Assembly: GCA_015227615.1 (NCBI GenBank)
Contig: JAALGZ010000004.1
Coordinates: forward strand, 1,054,001-1,118,000
Direction: 5' to 3'
Length of the DNA: 64,000 nucleotides
Origin: Labyrinthula sp. Ha
Taxonomy: Eukaryota; Sar; Bigyra; Labyrinthulida; Labyrinthulaceae
The position numbers and the translations under genes were made by a program. The notes below the pieces were generated by a model. That model did not search any database, was not told where the DNA came from, and saw nothing but the letters and a program-made list of their open reading frames with translations. Each line of letters opens with the position of its first letter. Within the stretch, counting starts at the first letter, position 1. This document shows positions 24,410 through 36,781 of this stretch, in pieces.

Positions 24410-25162
24410 ATGAGCGAGAAAGTAAGCGAAAATAAAATTTTAGATATTTTTAAAGGTTTAGATGACTTTGGAACTCAACTTGGAGAGAGAGCAAGAAAAA
24501 AACAGGCAGAGCAAGAGGAAGATTTTAGAAAGCTAAGTGAGGAATTAACTAGATTAAATGAACTGTTTGAAGAGGAGAGAAAAAAAACACAAGAAGCAGA
24601 GAATGAACTTCGAGAAGCAGTGGACTCATCTGTAAAAGAGTTGAAAACCACTGTTTTAAGTCTGATCAAAGAACATGATGAAACTTACGGGGTTGAGCTT
24701 AAGAATCAGCAAGGCGAGATAGAAAGTTTTCAAGAAGCATTAGCTGAGATGAAAGAAAGACTGCCGAAAGAAATAGAAAACAAAACAGAAAGATTGACAA
24801 AGCAGTTGTTAGATTTTCAAACCAATTTTCAGACTGAAGCGGAAGAGAGAAAGAAGCGGAGTGAAGAGATTCGGGAGATTTGTCTAAACAATGATGATAT
24901 GGTACAATCTGAAACAATAAATCAACAAGAAAGGATTGATGATCTCAACACCAATTTTAAGAAAGAGCTTTCTTCTTTTGCTCTTCAACATGAAGAAGAA
25001 ATCACACAATTAAAAGCAATGTTTCAAGTTGGGATGGATGACATAGAGCAACGAATTATTCAAGAGGAAGCTAATAGAAACCAAGCTGATAACGAAGTTA
25101 TTGAGCTACTTGACAACTATGTTGAAAAAATTCAGGAAAATCTGAAAAGCATTGCCGCATAA
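24410..25162 (+). CDS. SF-assemblin / beta-giardin family protein
   Basis: The 250-aa intronless protein is almost entirely charged coiled coil with few prolines. The N-terminal segment (ILDIFKGLDDFGTQLGERAR) and the regular heptads (QAEQEEDFRKLSEELTRLNE) follow the SF-assemblin pattern of a short head and an even rod. Total length is close to the family norm. SF-assemblin forms 2-nm filaments of striated microtubule-associated fibres that anchor flagellar basal bodies in algae; homologues work in giardial discs and apicomplexan division. Here it implies a basal-body rootlet. It shares a 26-bp divergent gap with the CFAP91-like gene. A generic coiled-coil protein is the alternative. Confidence 0.8.
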   Translation: MSEKVSENKILDIFKGLDDFGTQLGERARKKQAEQEEDFRKLSEELTRLNELFEEERKKTQEAENELREAVDSSVKELKTTVLSLIKEHDETYGVELKNQQGEIESFQEALAEMKERLPKEIENKTERLTKQLLDFQTNFQTEAEERKKRSEEIREICLNNDDMVQSETINQQERIDDLNTNFKKELSSFALQHEEEITQLKAMFQVGMDDIEQRIIQEEANRNQADNEVIELLDNYVEKIQENLKSIAA

Positions 25163-28100
25163 ATAGTTCAAATTTTGTTGTTAATAGTTGAGAAGGCTAG
25201 TTTTTCACAAGATCGGTACCTTTAGAGAGAATAACTGCTACTAAGAAACAGGCATTTAAAATTGTGACTTCCTTGAGAACTAAATATTTTTATTCTTGTG
25301 AACAATTTAGCCGTTGTGTTAGAGAGCTTTTAATCTCTCTACAGATTTCTTCAATCGAGGGGATTCTTAGTTAGAAAAGGATAATGAAGCGCATAATGCA
25401 AAGAATCAAGGTATCAGTGAACCATCTCTGTATCTCAGGAACCTGTTTATTAAAACTCTTATCACAAAATTTCAAAATGCGCACCATGATGTGCTTGTAT
25501 CATCTATGACTTGATAAATAACACTTTAGTCCTTACCAATACAAGGCTCCTTTAAGAGACTCTCAGACATATTTCATCATCTTTCTTTTATGTATAAAAT
25601 AGATCGGATACACCTTCGTTAACTAAAAGAATCAATTATTTTTAGAAATTTCATGTAAATCATTTTTTCTACATTAAGAATGTTTGATGTTGATAACAAT
25701 TCTTACTAAAACAAGAAAAAACAGTGACAGCAAAATGCACAAATGCATACCGAATCTATAGCGGAGGAAGTTAAGGTTCTGCAATTGCAACGTTTCCTCA
25801 GTTAGATCCGATATGGATAATTCATCTTGCGGAAAAATAAATTAAAACTCGTCCCTAGCATAGAACCACTTAATGATGTAGTAAATTAACCATACTAGGC
25901 TGCCATCATTATGGGTACCAACCGTCAGCATTAGAGTTATATCTTGCCCACTTCAAAAGCAAGTATGTAGGTCATTTCGGTGTTATGCAATTAAAACCCG
26001 ATTATAACAGAGAATTTCCAAATTCTTTATATAAACCTAGATCTTAAACTATAAAATTTTCAATTGAAGAAGCTGCAATTTAGTAAATCTGCCACGGACC
26101 GCAATAAAAACATCCGCAGAGTGTTCTCTAGTACATGCATGATTAACTTACATAGCATTAATTAATGAAATTAAGCCTGCTATTTGTTTTCGTCACTTAA
26201 GATCAACTGTATAAGAAAATATATCAATGGCATATCGATATGAAAATGCTTATTTTCATTAGTTGCACTTACTATGTTCACAGAAAGCTGTACAAAAAAT
26301 ACCCAGCTATCTCTTTGAGAAAGGTTAGGTTTCCCCTAAAATTTAAATTAATCTTCACGATAACTCTGTCGTAAGGTTATAGCATTGAAATATTGCAGAC
26401 TACAAAGCCTAAAAAGTAAGTTTTGTTTTCAGTGTTACTACTGTTTATGTTCTTCAGGTAAATTTGATTCTTTTGTTTTAATCTTTAATATCTGCTTATG
26501 TGAGTGACTATAAATTATCACGTACAACAAGCACATCATATGTGGCAGCTGCGAGCAACAGTTGTTGGGAAATAGTTTTCTTTCATTTACCTAGTCATAG
26601 GTTTAGCGACTTATGCGGGTTAGAAAAGAATAAACAAAGTCAAATAACGAAACTAAAAACACTATGAATGACTAGAATAAGTGCATACCTAAAAAAATGG
26701 GTAAGTTCTTAATGAAAATCTTTAAGTATGCTCTGTCATCAGCTAAGTCGTTAAGACCATGACATAGTGCCTGAAGCCAAAGGGATGAATGATGTTTAGA
26801 ACGGGTGTTAGTACGAGGATTAAAAATCGCAAATATGTTGCAAATTACCCAATACAAAGAACTGTTTAGGGTAAAATACAGGGACCAATACGTATATAAG
26901 AGGCTGAACCAGATTAAGAGAATGAAGAATTATTAAATTTTTTGATAGAGTCAGGCGGAAATTTTGAGCTGAATTTGGACTTTGAAATAAGGTATATCAT
27001 TTTAAATGACAACAGCAGATTCAAGATTATATTAATATTTCCTAATAATCTAAATAACTGCCAAACCAATTACCCGTTAGTGAACTTAAGCAACACGAAT
27101 ATATATCCAAATTTCCTTTTACCATTTTTTATCTGAACATAATGAAACAGTGGTTATTAATGGCTGTTTATTACTATTGTATGTAGAGTGAGAAGTATGA
27201 AGTCTTCAGTTCGTTGTAATTAACCCCTTAATAAGAAGTATAAGGTTCTTTTACTATTAATTTAAAAAGGTAGATGAGGAAGGATTTTAATAAGGTTATT
27301 ATTAGTTTTACAGAAAGAGGAGATAACATGTACTACTTTGAAACCAAGAGTTTAACAACAGGGAGTAAAGTATTATTAGAGGTGTCCATTCCCTTATTAG
27401 GAAATCAAACCCATCAGAATGTAGCGCTTTTCCTAGAGAAAATGAAACAAAACTTACTCTAGCCCATTAGAGCTGATTCATCTGCATTTTCAAAAATAGA
27501 AAGTATCTTGCCTAAAGAAAACGGAACCGTATCTTCTTGCTGTATATGCTGCTTTTAGAAAACATGACTTTTGAAAACTACTGACAGGTAGAAACTTGAG
27601 CGTTAACTCAAAGCAAAAAAATTTGCCTGATAGACCTGAATCAAGAAAAGTTGAAGCAAATACTAGAAAGAACGTTTAATATAATAGGAAAGAAATAAAT
27701 AGTACCCCATTGTTCATGTTTCCTGCGGTGTTTCAACTAACAGGCAACTTATTTCGGAAAACATCAGAATGCTGGTTCCTATACTTCCGCAGAGCAAGAT
27801 CCTTAAGAATAAATGTATTCAGTTAAGGAAAATAAAATTTATTGAATGGAAAAATAATAATTTTCTTTTTTGGGATTGAATTATATTGGCCAAAGTGCTA
27901 CAGGATGGTATCTGATAGGCTCTGAATTCAGCTTTGTTTACTATTCTTAGAAAATTTGAAGTGTTAATATGATATCAAAAAATAAGGACATTGTAAACAG
28001 AAAGGAAAGAAGAATACCAAATTAATATACCTATAGTAGATAGTTTTTATTCCGAAAAAGCGTGTATATCTGTCTTGGCTGTTCTTTCCAACTAGTAAGG

Positions 28101-28756
28101 GTTTCCAGGAAAATCTGCTGAGCGTAAGTGTAGAGGGTGCATAGTAGTCCATAAAGAAAGTTCTGAAACTCTGTAAGCATTTTCATAATATATATATGTA
28201 TATCATAATCTTTGCCGGTTTACCGTATTTAAGCTTATAAAATACGAAATTATATCAGGAACAACTGAATTAGCTTATAACTGCAAGTTATTATTGTATT
28301 CATGTACAGTCCCCAACCAAAGCAGGGTAAATTGGAAAATACTATGTCAGCGCTTTGTTAATTCTTAACATTTAATATAAAAACTACTTTTACTTATCAT
28401 TCCTATATACAAATTATTGTACTTTTAGAGTTGGGGTGTGTATTCTTTTGTATTTTCTCTTTCTCTCTTTTCTAAGATTAAGAGTAACGATTTAACATAA
28501 TAACTACCATTTATTTTAAATAATATTTTCCTATAGCAATATTTTTTTATCTCATTATATTTTTAAAGTTGTGAATAAATATAATCTCAAACTAGGTTTT
28601 AAATAGATTTCCGAGTTCTGAGTTTTGACCACAACAAATGTTTTTACAAATAACTCTACCGGTAATTAATTGGTACACTAATATTGTAATTTAGAAACCC
28701 AATGGTGTTATAACCGAGAACACGGGTATATTTTATGACGTCATTAGACAGTTGAA
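25163..28756. other. Gene-poor AT-rich stretch, 3.6 kb
   Basis: I see no gene in it. Short frames occur (for example 27274-27462 plus, 62 codons with an ATG, and 26672-26857 minus), but none resembles a known family. Confidence 0.55.
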
Positions 28757-29524
28757 ATGGAAAGGAAAACAGCAACAACAAATGAAGAATTAAAAGAAAA
28801 ATATTTTCAAGAAAAGCTAATTGAATTTAGGACAGTATATAATTCAAATTTTGCTTTATTTTAGAACTGCTCAGATGGTGATTATGATTCATGTTTCAGT
28901 CTTGGCGAGTGGTACCAGGTAGTTGCAAGAAACTTTAAAAACGCAAGTGAAGTGTATGAAACAAATTGTTTTGAGAACAACCATCCAAACTCATGCTACC
29001 ATTTAGGAAAACTATATTTCTCAACCAATGCAAAAACAGAAAACTTTGTATCTGTATCAAAAGAAACTCAACTAACTTCATTATCCACTAATCGAGAGAG
29101 AGCAAGATTTCTTTTTAAGAGAGGATGTGAACTTAACCAAAAGGAATCTTGCACTGCGTATTCAACTCTTGTTTTAAATAAAATTGGAACAGAAAAATCT
29201 TTAGATAAAGAACAAGTTTTAAGTTCATTGAACTTATTGGATAGATCATGCAAGGGAAATGATGCCAGGGCTTGTTTAAAAGCAGCTTCTGTATTACTAC
29301 AACCAAAAAAAGAGTTTCTTATAGAGAGAGATCCTTCCCGTGCATTTGGTTTCGCTTCAAGAGGATGTGATTTGCAGAGTGCAAATTGTTGTCAGCTTTT
29401 GGCAGTTATGTACAAGAGAGGGGATGGAGTTGAAAAAGACGAGGAAATGTTTAAGTATTACAAGAAGATGACAGAAGAACTTGTTCGAGAAACGGGTGAG
29501 AGGATGGGCGTCAACAGTTTATAA
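28757..29524 (+). CDS. COA7: COA7-like Sel1-repeat protein (respiratory chain assembly)
   Basis: Exons are 28757-28834 and 28865-29524, with a 30-nt intron whose last in-frame codon is TAG. The protein is 245 aa (human COA7: 231). After splicing it reads CFSLGEWYQVVARNFKNASE followed by TNCFENNHPNSCYHLGKLYF, which tracks human '[26 protein letters not shown]'. The C-terminal MYKRGDGVEKDEEMFKYY matches human 'MYKLGDGVDKDEAKAEVL'. It has Sel1-like helical repeats with regularly spaced cysteines, as in COA7, an intermembrane-space protein needed for cytochrome c oxidase assembly and haem binding. The stop codon directly touches the stop codon of the convergent DNLZ-like gene. Confidence 0.88.
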
Positions 29525-29956
29525 CTAAGCGATTTGAAGATCTACATCAAGATTCACTTTGGTTATGTGTTGTTTCTTTTCTTCTAGAATATCTTCAATA
29601 TTAATACTCTTGTCATCAAACCAACCTAGATTGTCAGCGATTAAGTGTAACTTCTTGCACGGACATTTTACGAGTACAACCCCTTGTTCATAAGAGTGTT
29701 TACTTATTGGTTTAAATACTTTTCTCTCCGCATCACTTTTCTGTTGACATATTGATTTGTCAGCATCACAAGTAAATTTTAGTGGCATGTATTTTCCAGA
29801 AACAATTTTTGGCCATATCGGTTCAAGTTCTTGAGAGGATACATTGTAAGTTTCCTTTATTTTGTTATATAGTGCGGATTCAAACCGATTCTTTACTTGG
29901 TTGGATGAAATAGTAGCAAGAGACCTCTTTAGAGGAAATAGTTTCCTGGTTATCAT
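29525..29956 (-). CDS. DNLZ: Zim17/Tim15/DNLZ-type mitochondrial zinc-finger protein, unusual cysteines
   Basis: The protein is 143 aa from the ATG at 29956-29954; an upstream TTG codon in frame is not needed. The N-terminus (MITRKLFPLKRSLATIS) is a good mitochondrial presequence: basic, no acidic residues. The zf-DNL core is clear: PLKFTC at 58-63, SYEQGVVLVKCPC at 88-100, then HLIADNLGWFDD. These proteins are partners of mitochondrial Hsp70 that keep it soluble for import and Fe-S cluster work. The usual ligands are two CxxC pairs. Here the cysteines are C63, C70 (C-x6-C) and C98, C100 (C-x-C), so zinc geometry must differ or be lost. The gene is convergent with COA7, with zero bases between the two coding regions. 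Confidence 0.88.
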   Translation of the reverse strand: MITRKLFPLKRSLATISSNQVKNRFESALYNKIKETYNVSSQELEPIWPKIVSGKYMPLKFTCDADKSICQQKSDAERKVFKPISKHSYEQGVVLVKCPCKKLHLIADNLGWFDDKSINIEDILEEKKQHITKVNLDVDLQIA

Positions 29957-32900
29957 CAGTTGATTCAAAATTTAAAATCAAAGTGTAAGAAGGCACGGTA
30001 ATGTCATAATGTGTTTTTTACTTATTTTGTGAGATCTCCATATCGAGGAAAGATACTAAACCAACTAGTTTGCTTAGAAGACACCTTTCAATATCACATA
30101 TATGATTACTCTATGTATCACAGAGTAAAAGATATTTATTCTTTAATCTAACCATCTAGGTTAGCTTCTTGACCCTAAATCGTTCTTCTTGGGCAGAAGC
30201 CGTGGTTTTTGGAACCATTTTTCTTATTATGAAGTAAAAAACTCCCCGGAATGATATTGAGCAGATAAAATTCGAAAATATGAATCATATGAGAAAATAA
30301 TATAAAAAAATAAACACAAAAAAGGTGGATAACAAGATTAAATCAGCCATAGCGTACCATGTAAGCGGTGGAGAACAAAACAATTAAGGTTAAGTTGCTT
30401 TCTTCAGTTTATTTTACGGAAAGTACATCAATTTAAAACATCTGCTGCTATCCAAATTTGATTCATAAACCTCAAGATAATTTAAACCTTCAAACCTCCC
30501 TAGCAACTTTGTCTTCATTCCTTACTCGACCCTCAACGAAGTTAAGCAAGGACTTAAGTCGCTTTCCAATTCTTGAACATAGATTTGGTGAAGTTTGTGC
30601 AAAATTATAAAATCTGCGTTTAATCTGGAGTACTTATAGTTTGATACTCTTTTTTAAACAAATAACATAGAACAAAATTTAGAACAAAATGAAATTTTTA
30701 GACTTAAGTTATGTTGACATAACATAAATGTCTAATCGACCTTTGAAGAGATCTGATGCTCAAGAATATTATTGTAAGAAAACTTCTCTCTGGCGGCACA
30801 TACTACTCTGCTAAAAGATTATTATCAGCTGCTATTGATAACTCGTTTGGTTATTAGAGTAGCCATTAATGTATAAATAGCGAAGTCTCATTAAATTCTG
30901 TATCTATAGATGCTGCACCCACCAGAACAACTACTTCCTCAAAATCCATATCCTTAGAACTCACCTCTTCTTATATGTGAATTATCTTTTACTGCGGTTA
31001 AGAACTGTTACAATTTCATGAAATTTATGTCAAAATACCTTATGTTTTATGGAACTGTCAAAAGCTCGTCCTATGTTGCTGTTTTTTCAACATTTTCATA
31101 GATCCGTTCACCGTTACTGAATTTAAGATTTTTGTTCTCTTTCCTTTGAGCTTATTTTAAGAAACTTATTTATTGTAAATTAATTCAGCTAATTAGAGTT
31201 CGGGGTCTCTGAATATGGGGTCAAAAACTATTTGCGTGACTCTTAGCACTCACCGTAGTAGAATAGCTAAAAGAAATTTTCGGACTCTTGAGTTTCAGTC
31301 CCATGCCAACGTTATTTCAATTTACAATCAATTTTACAACATATCTTATCCTAGTATAAGAAACCAGTTTCATAGATATATTATTCTGGAAGACAGGTTT
31401 TCTATACTTTCAAGGCGACATTCAACCTATGATACTTAACACGGATTATAGATTCATTTTAAGAGAGGTACTTCCAACATTATATATAACTTAAATTTAG
31501 TTCTCTAGAGTCTTTAACCTTTCATCATAAATCTAATTCAAATGAGGTCAATCTGCTAATCAGCAGTATCAATATATACATAGAGAAGCTGAGATAGTTT
31601 TACAAGAAAAATTGAATATCATCCTTGCCACTGATATGATGAGATGAGGTAAGCATGTGATAGGTTTTTCAATAATATTGAGAATAGTAAAAAAGTTTTC
31701 GCTTAAGCAAAAATATGTAGGCGTGTAGGTATCCTTACAGAATATCAAAAAACCCCTCAAAATCTGTTGTTGCTTCTTTGAGTATATTGTCGGGACACCA
31801 TAGCTAATAAATACTCGCTTAGAAACCTTCATAATAAATCTATTCAAAATTATTGTATTTTCTCATATTAACTCCAGTTATAAATTTATAACTAAAGCCG
31901 AAAGCTATTTTTTTAAATTCAGAAATTGATGATTTGTCTCCCACAGCACTGGTAAGTTTATATAATTTTTCTCTTGATATTTCTGCTGGACTACTAGTAA
32001 TTGCTTCATAAAAGGCATATCTCGACACTAGATTTCAACTCTGTCAGACCAAAACAATTTGTCCCGCTAAATTCAGGCTAGAGATTCCTTCTAACCCGTC
32101 AAATATTTCTAATTTTAATTTTATCTCTTAACTTTGATGAACCACTGGGAAATTTAAGCGTTTTTTTCATATGGTTGGGTTAAGACACGCATGTAGTAGA
32201 CACGGTTTGATTCATTGTAAATTACCAAAAGCAGAAGTTAAGACTCAGAGATGTCTAGAGGATAAAATTAATCTCGTCGTGATAATATAAATTCTACATT
32301 CAAGTTAGCACACCTGTCTTTCCAGATACAATTCCCCGCATATGTCTGTTAGGCTAGCAGATATTTGGTGAATAATACATTAATCGTTAAATGCCTGAGA
32401 TGCAACATCTATATACATGTATTGGAACTCACGTTTCGAGTGCAATAGAAGAAAATATCTACCATAGGAGATGACAATACAACAGAAGAAAATTAACGTT
32501 TAATACACAGAAACTAATTTTGCCTTCTGCATCCACGAATACTACGGGAAAATATCATTACATTAATCTTCGGCCAAGCTTCCTTTGTCAGATTTTAAGA
32601 TTTTTGCAAATGTAAGTAATTTACTGTAGAAGGATGAGAAAAACAATGCTCAATATGTAAAACTGTCTTTAAAATTTGTATTGTATTCTTATTATATTGA
32701 AGAAAACAGTGTTTTGTACATTAAACCTTTGTTGCGCCGAAGTAATTCTGTAATTCCCCAATGAAAAACTATTTGATTAACTTGGGAAAGAAACCAGTAA
32801 GTACTGAAAATATTTAGAAGTAAACAGTCTATTTGCTTAAGCTTTAAGCAGGGCTTTCATCGTTAAGTGACATTTTGATGACACATATGAGATCACATTG

Positions 32901-35458
32901 TTTTCTTGTTTGAAATTTTTCTTCAATAAACGAGTATTTCTCGGTTAACTTGATTTATATTGTTTTTTTAATGCGAGTACTTTGAAAACAAGTGTAATAA
33001 TAGTTCATAAGGTATCTGGTAAATTGATTAAATTTAAGATCTAATTTATCGATAGTCTTGGATGTGTTGTCTGATATACAAAACTCATGGTAGTACCTAC
33101 CCCCAATGAGCCGAATTTCGTACACATATGTATGAAAAGATCCATTCATATACATATTTAAGATTTTTTAAATTATTAGGTCATTACGAAAAATCTAACT
33201 GACGCTTTTCAGTGGTCTCGGCTTTGTAGTACACTAACATATCTATTCTTATTGTCAATATTTACTTCCTCAAATAAAATTGAATTTAGAGCTGCAAATA
33301 CTCTTTTTAGGGTAACAATTCGAACTACTTATTGAAGAAATGATTGAAAATATATTTATTTTTTTTAAATGATTCATCTCCTCTCTTCTGGTGTTTAAAC
33401 GGTGCTTGCTCTCATCTCTCTTCTTTAATAATCTCTGCTCAATTTTCCTAGAGTGGTAGCTAAATTGCTTGCTTTCAAACCAACGTAGTTATTCAAAGAC
33501 TTAGAAGCATATTTTCTTGCATTTTAGTATTATTTAATAATACAAACCATTTGTTTGCTTCTTCTTCTCTTGTTTTGGGCGTTAAGAATCGGAATACTAT
33601 GAGCTGTGATCAAACCCAAAATTCTGTTATGAAGAGGAGAGGATGTTGCATTTATGTGGATTAAGTACTTTCTATCCAGATACAAGGTTGAACCATCACA
33701 TACTTTTTGCAATAAGGTGAGCAGTGTAGACGCGAATGGTGATCATTTTACCAAATTCAAAGTATTTGAATAGTTCGACTATTAACTTAAAATGCCAACA
33801 GCTCTCTTAGAAACTATCATTGAATCTTGATAACCTACGAAAAAATAGTATGAATGGAGAGGTTCATTCTCATCAAATTATGATCGCCACCTCATGAAAT
33901 TCGTTTATTTAGTCGTCCTACCATTTCAGTTGAATTGGTTTTTTTTCAGATATTAAATGCCTGAAAATGTTGTTGACCATTTTCCTGTCTCAGAAAAAAT
34001 AGTTCCAGGTGTTTGAGAGAGCTTGTAAGGAATTGTGATATATCCAGGGACTGAAACTTTATAAACCATAAAGACTAAAAGTTTATGAATCATTACGATG
34101 GACATAACAAATGCCGAAGTCATTCTTAAACTTTTGCATCGAATGCCAACTTCTCTATTTCAATTGTGTGTCCTAATCCACTGCGATTAATTTCGTTTCT
34201 GTATTTGTCTTAGAGATCAAGTAAAATATTCAAGTATTGTAGAATATCTGCTTAGTTTCTCAGGTTTAACCCATACATGCTCAAGAATTTGCAATGAATG
34301 AGTAGCAAGTCTCAGTTGTAAGTTATCAGGTTGATCTGTCATAGATCTCTTTTTGGGGCGTTCGACATGAAAACCAAGAGATCATCAATAACCCAAGTAA
34401 TACAGATTTTCGTTGAGAATATTTGTGGGTTTACTTGTTAATAAGCTTTTTCCTCTTTTTCCAAGAGCTTTACATCTTTCGTGGTTGTTTCTTTTTTTTT
34501 CTGGGCCATTGCAGAAAACTACAAGGAGCTATAAGTCTTTACCAATCTAGAAACAGCAGTTTGGATTTTTTTAGACCCTGTCGAGTCACCAGGCTCCAAT
34601 CAAGCCAACTTTTTGGACTCAAAGTTCAACGAACTAATTGTTATTTAGAAATTCCTGAAACATTTTCTCGTTTATACCAACAATAATTGGTGCAAGGCAA
34701 GGTTGCTGCTTGCGAAGTTCTCATGTCACCGATAATCTTCTTCTAACTTGAGATCCACATAAGTTTTTCTTTGTCAAAGTTGGATTTGGACTTGTAGGCA
34801 TTATAGTTTAACTATGACAAGCTTAAAAGGTTTATGAAATGTTGCGAAACTTACTCTGTGTTAATAAAATTTGAATATGAAATCTGAATACTTAAAACTT
34901 CGTCAACGGGAATCTATTGGTATAACTGACACATCTCAAGATTCATGACTATATAACAAGTAGAACTGACTCAGTCCACTTATAATATATTTTTTTTCTT
35001 CTCTTAAATCTCCTTCTCTACGTTTGTCTTATTACCAATACTCTTCTCTTATTTTCTTTGTATCTGAGATATTAAATCATTAGTATTAAACAATACAGTA
35101 TGTGGTGTATATAACTTATACTTGGAAATAGGAGTATGGATAATCCATCAGTACACTTTTGGCCTAATTATGAAGCCATTTAATCGTTAATAGTGGAGTA
35201 TGCACAAATAAGACTTATAATATAATAATTGTATGATTCAATCTATGCCTAAGAAGAATGATACTCTTGCCTTAGGCATGGATGAAATATTAGGTATGCC
35301 AAGTTTTCTGCCTATAGAACATGGAACCGGTAACATCATACAGTTGGGTGTGGAATAAGTTTGCGAAAAGAGAAGAGTTCTCAACACAAGACAGTTGTAC
35401 AACAGATTTACTATTAGTATAAGGCAAGTAAAACACTGGTGTTGTTTAGTAAGGTGTC
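29957..35458. other. Gene-poor AT-rich stretch, 5.5 kb
   Basis: This is the largest desert in the window. Open frames are short, mostly lack an ATG (for example the adjoining frames at 31569-32028 minus), and look like nothing known. No tRNA, satellite array or intact transposon is recognisable. Confidence 0.55.
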
Positions 35459-36023
35459 ATGCTTCCTCCAAATCATCGTAAGGGATCACGTCAGTTCAGG
35501 CTTAGTGTTCTCGGAGAAATTGAAGAAGATGCGTTGGATTTGGACGTGGAAGACTCGGAAACTGAAGATGATGGAAACTCAACACGGGTGATGCCTTTCT
35601 TGGCACATGACTCTATGTCCACCACTGGAGTCACACGTAATATTTTTTTATGATTTTATAATAGTTGGATCTGTTGATCCAGAAGAAGCAGCCAAGTTAA
35701 AAGCCGCATACTATAACTCACCGCAGATGAGGCAGTTTAGGGAAGCAAGTTTGACAAACCTATTTGATAAAGTAGCAGCGATAAATCACAATCCCGATCC
35801 TAATATCTTTGATATCAATACAGTTCGAAGGAATAAAGAACGCAAGGAGAGACGTGATGACCGTGAAAAGCGTCTTCGAAAGATTTTCAAATGCTTTTTG
35901 ATACTTGTTATGTTGGCTGGTGCAGGATTTGCCACATATTACTTTGTGTTTTTAGAAGAAGAGGATGAGTTAGAGATAGAATTTAACTATTCCTCCTTGT
36001 ATTATTATTATGAAGAGAATTAG
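35459..36023 (+). CDS. Single-pass membrane protein of unknown function
   Basis: Exons are 35459-35636 and 35665-36023 (28-nt intron); the protein is 178 aa. The N-terminal half is acidic (EIEEDALDLDVEDSETEDDG). A middle region follows (GSVDPEEAAKLKAAYYNSPQ, then LTNLFDKVAAINHNPDPNIF), then a very basic segment (RRNKERKERRDDREKRLRK) directly before one hydrophobic helix (FLILVMLAGAGFATYYFVF, about 144-162). The last residues are acidic and Tyr-rich (YSSLYYYYEEN). Basic residues before a C-terminal helix predict that the N-terminal part faces the cytosol, with a short tail across the membrane. No family recognised. It lies 170 bp before the CHCHD2-like gene on the same strand. Confidence 0.75.
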
Positions 36024-36193
36024 AGTATGGTCTTTTAGGGTCTCTAGAAAGTTTTTCCTTTTTCCCTTCAAGTGTTCGCTTGTAACGGCTAGTTTTCAAT
36101 CCCGAAGATTGCCCAAAATTATCAGCAGATAAGAAAATCAAAAACATAATCGAAAAAAAGGAAACAAGAATATTCAATTAAATTCGAATCAAC

Positions 36194-36721
36194 ATGGCAA
36201 GAAAAAGAGGAGGTGGAAATTCAGCTAGATCAGGTGGATTATTTGCAAGACCAGCGGCAAAACCTGCACAACGAGCTCCTAGGCCTCAACCCGTGCAGCG
36301 AAGAGCACCGCCGCCACCTCAACCACAAGCAGCACCTAGATCCGCACCTCCTCCAGCACAATCAGCACCGGCACAAGCTCCTGCTGCTGGTGGAGGAATG
36401 ATGTCTGGCCTAGGAGGAATGGTTGCGCAGGGTATGGCTATCGGAACAGGTTCGGCAATAGCGCATCAAGCTGTGAACGGAATAGTGAATAGTTTCTCTG
36501 GAGGAAGCAAGGAAGCACCTGAACCAGTTCCGCAACAAGCAACCGAACAGAGTTCAGTCCCTACATACAATGTTGGACATAGTTCAGGGGCAGTTTGCGA
36601 GTTAGATCAACAAGAGCTAAGTAAATGTCTTCAAGAACATAGTGGAAACGTAGGAAGCTGTCAATATTATTTTGATTCTTTGAAGAGATGTCAAGACAAT
36701 GCTGCTGCTTCTAGTTTTTAA
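36194..36721 (+). CDS. CHCHD2: CHCHD2/CHCHD10 (MIX17)-family twin CX9C protein
   Basis: The protein is 175 aa and intronless. The N-terminus is basic (MARKRGGGNSARSGGLFARP), followed by a Pro/Ala/Gln-rich low-complexity region. A glycine-rich hydrophobic segment comes next (GGMMSGLGGMVAQGMAIGTG) and reads on into SAIAHQAVNGIV, as in CHCHD2/10. The C-terminal CHCH domain has two CX9C motifs, CELDQQELSKC and CQYYFDSLKRC. Twin CX9C proteins are oxidised by Mia40 in the intermembrane space. CHCHD2/10 support respiratory complexes and cristae organisation. The kinase gene starts 60 bp downstream on the same strand. Confidence 0.93.
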   Translation: MARKRGGGNSARSGGLFARPAAKPAQRAPRPQPVQRRAPPPPQPQAAPRSAPPPAQSAPAQAPAAGGGMMSGLGGMVAQGMAIGTGSAIAHQAVNGIVNSFSGGSKEAPEPVPQQATEQSSVPTYNVGHSSGAVCELDQQELSKCLQEHSGNVGSCQYYFDSLKRCQDNAAASSF

Positions 36722-36781
36722 TTTGTATTTAAGGGTTAAACTTGGAATTCAATGTTTTCGGGATTTATCGGTTAAGAAAAT

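Noticed and set aside
27274-27462. 62-codon ATG-initiated frame
   Set aside because: Too short to separate from chance in this DNA and without any recognisable motif.
31569-32028. Two adjoining minus-strand frames as a possible small gene
   Set aside because: The first lacks an ATG, no splice site joins them convincingly, and no family similarity is seen.
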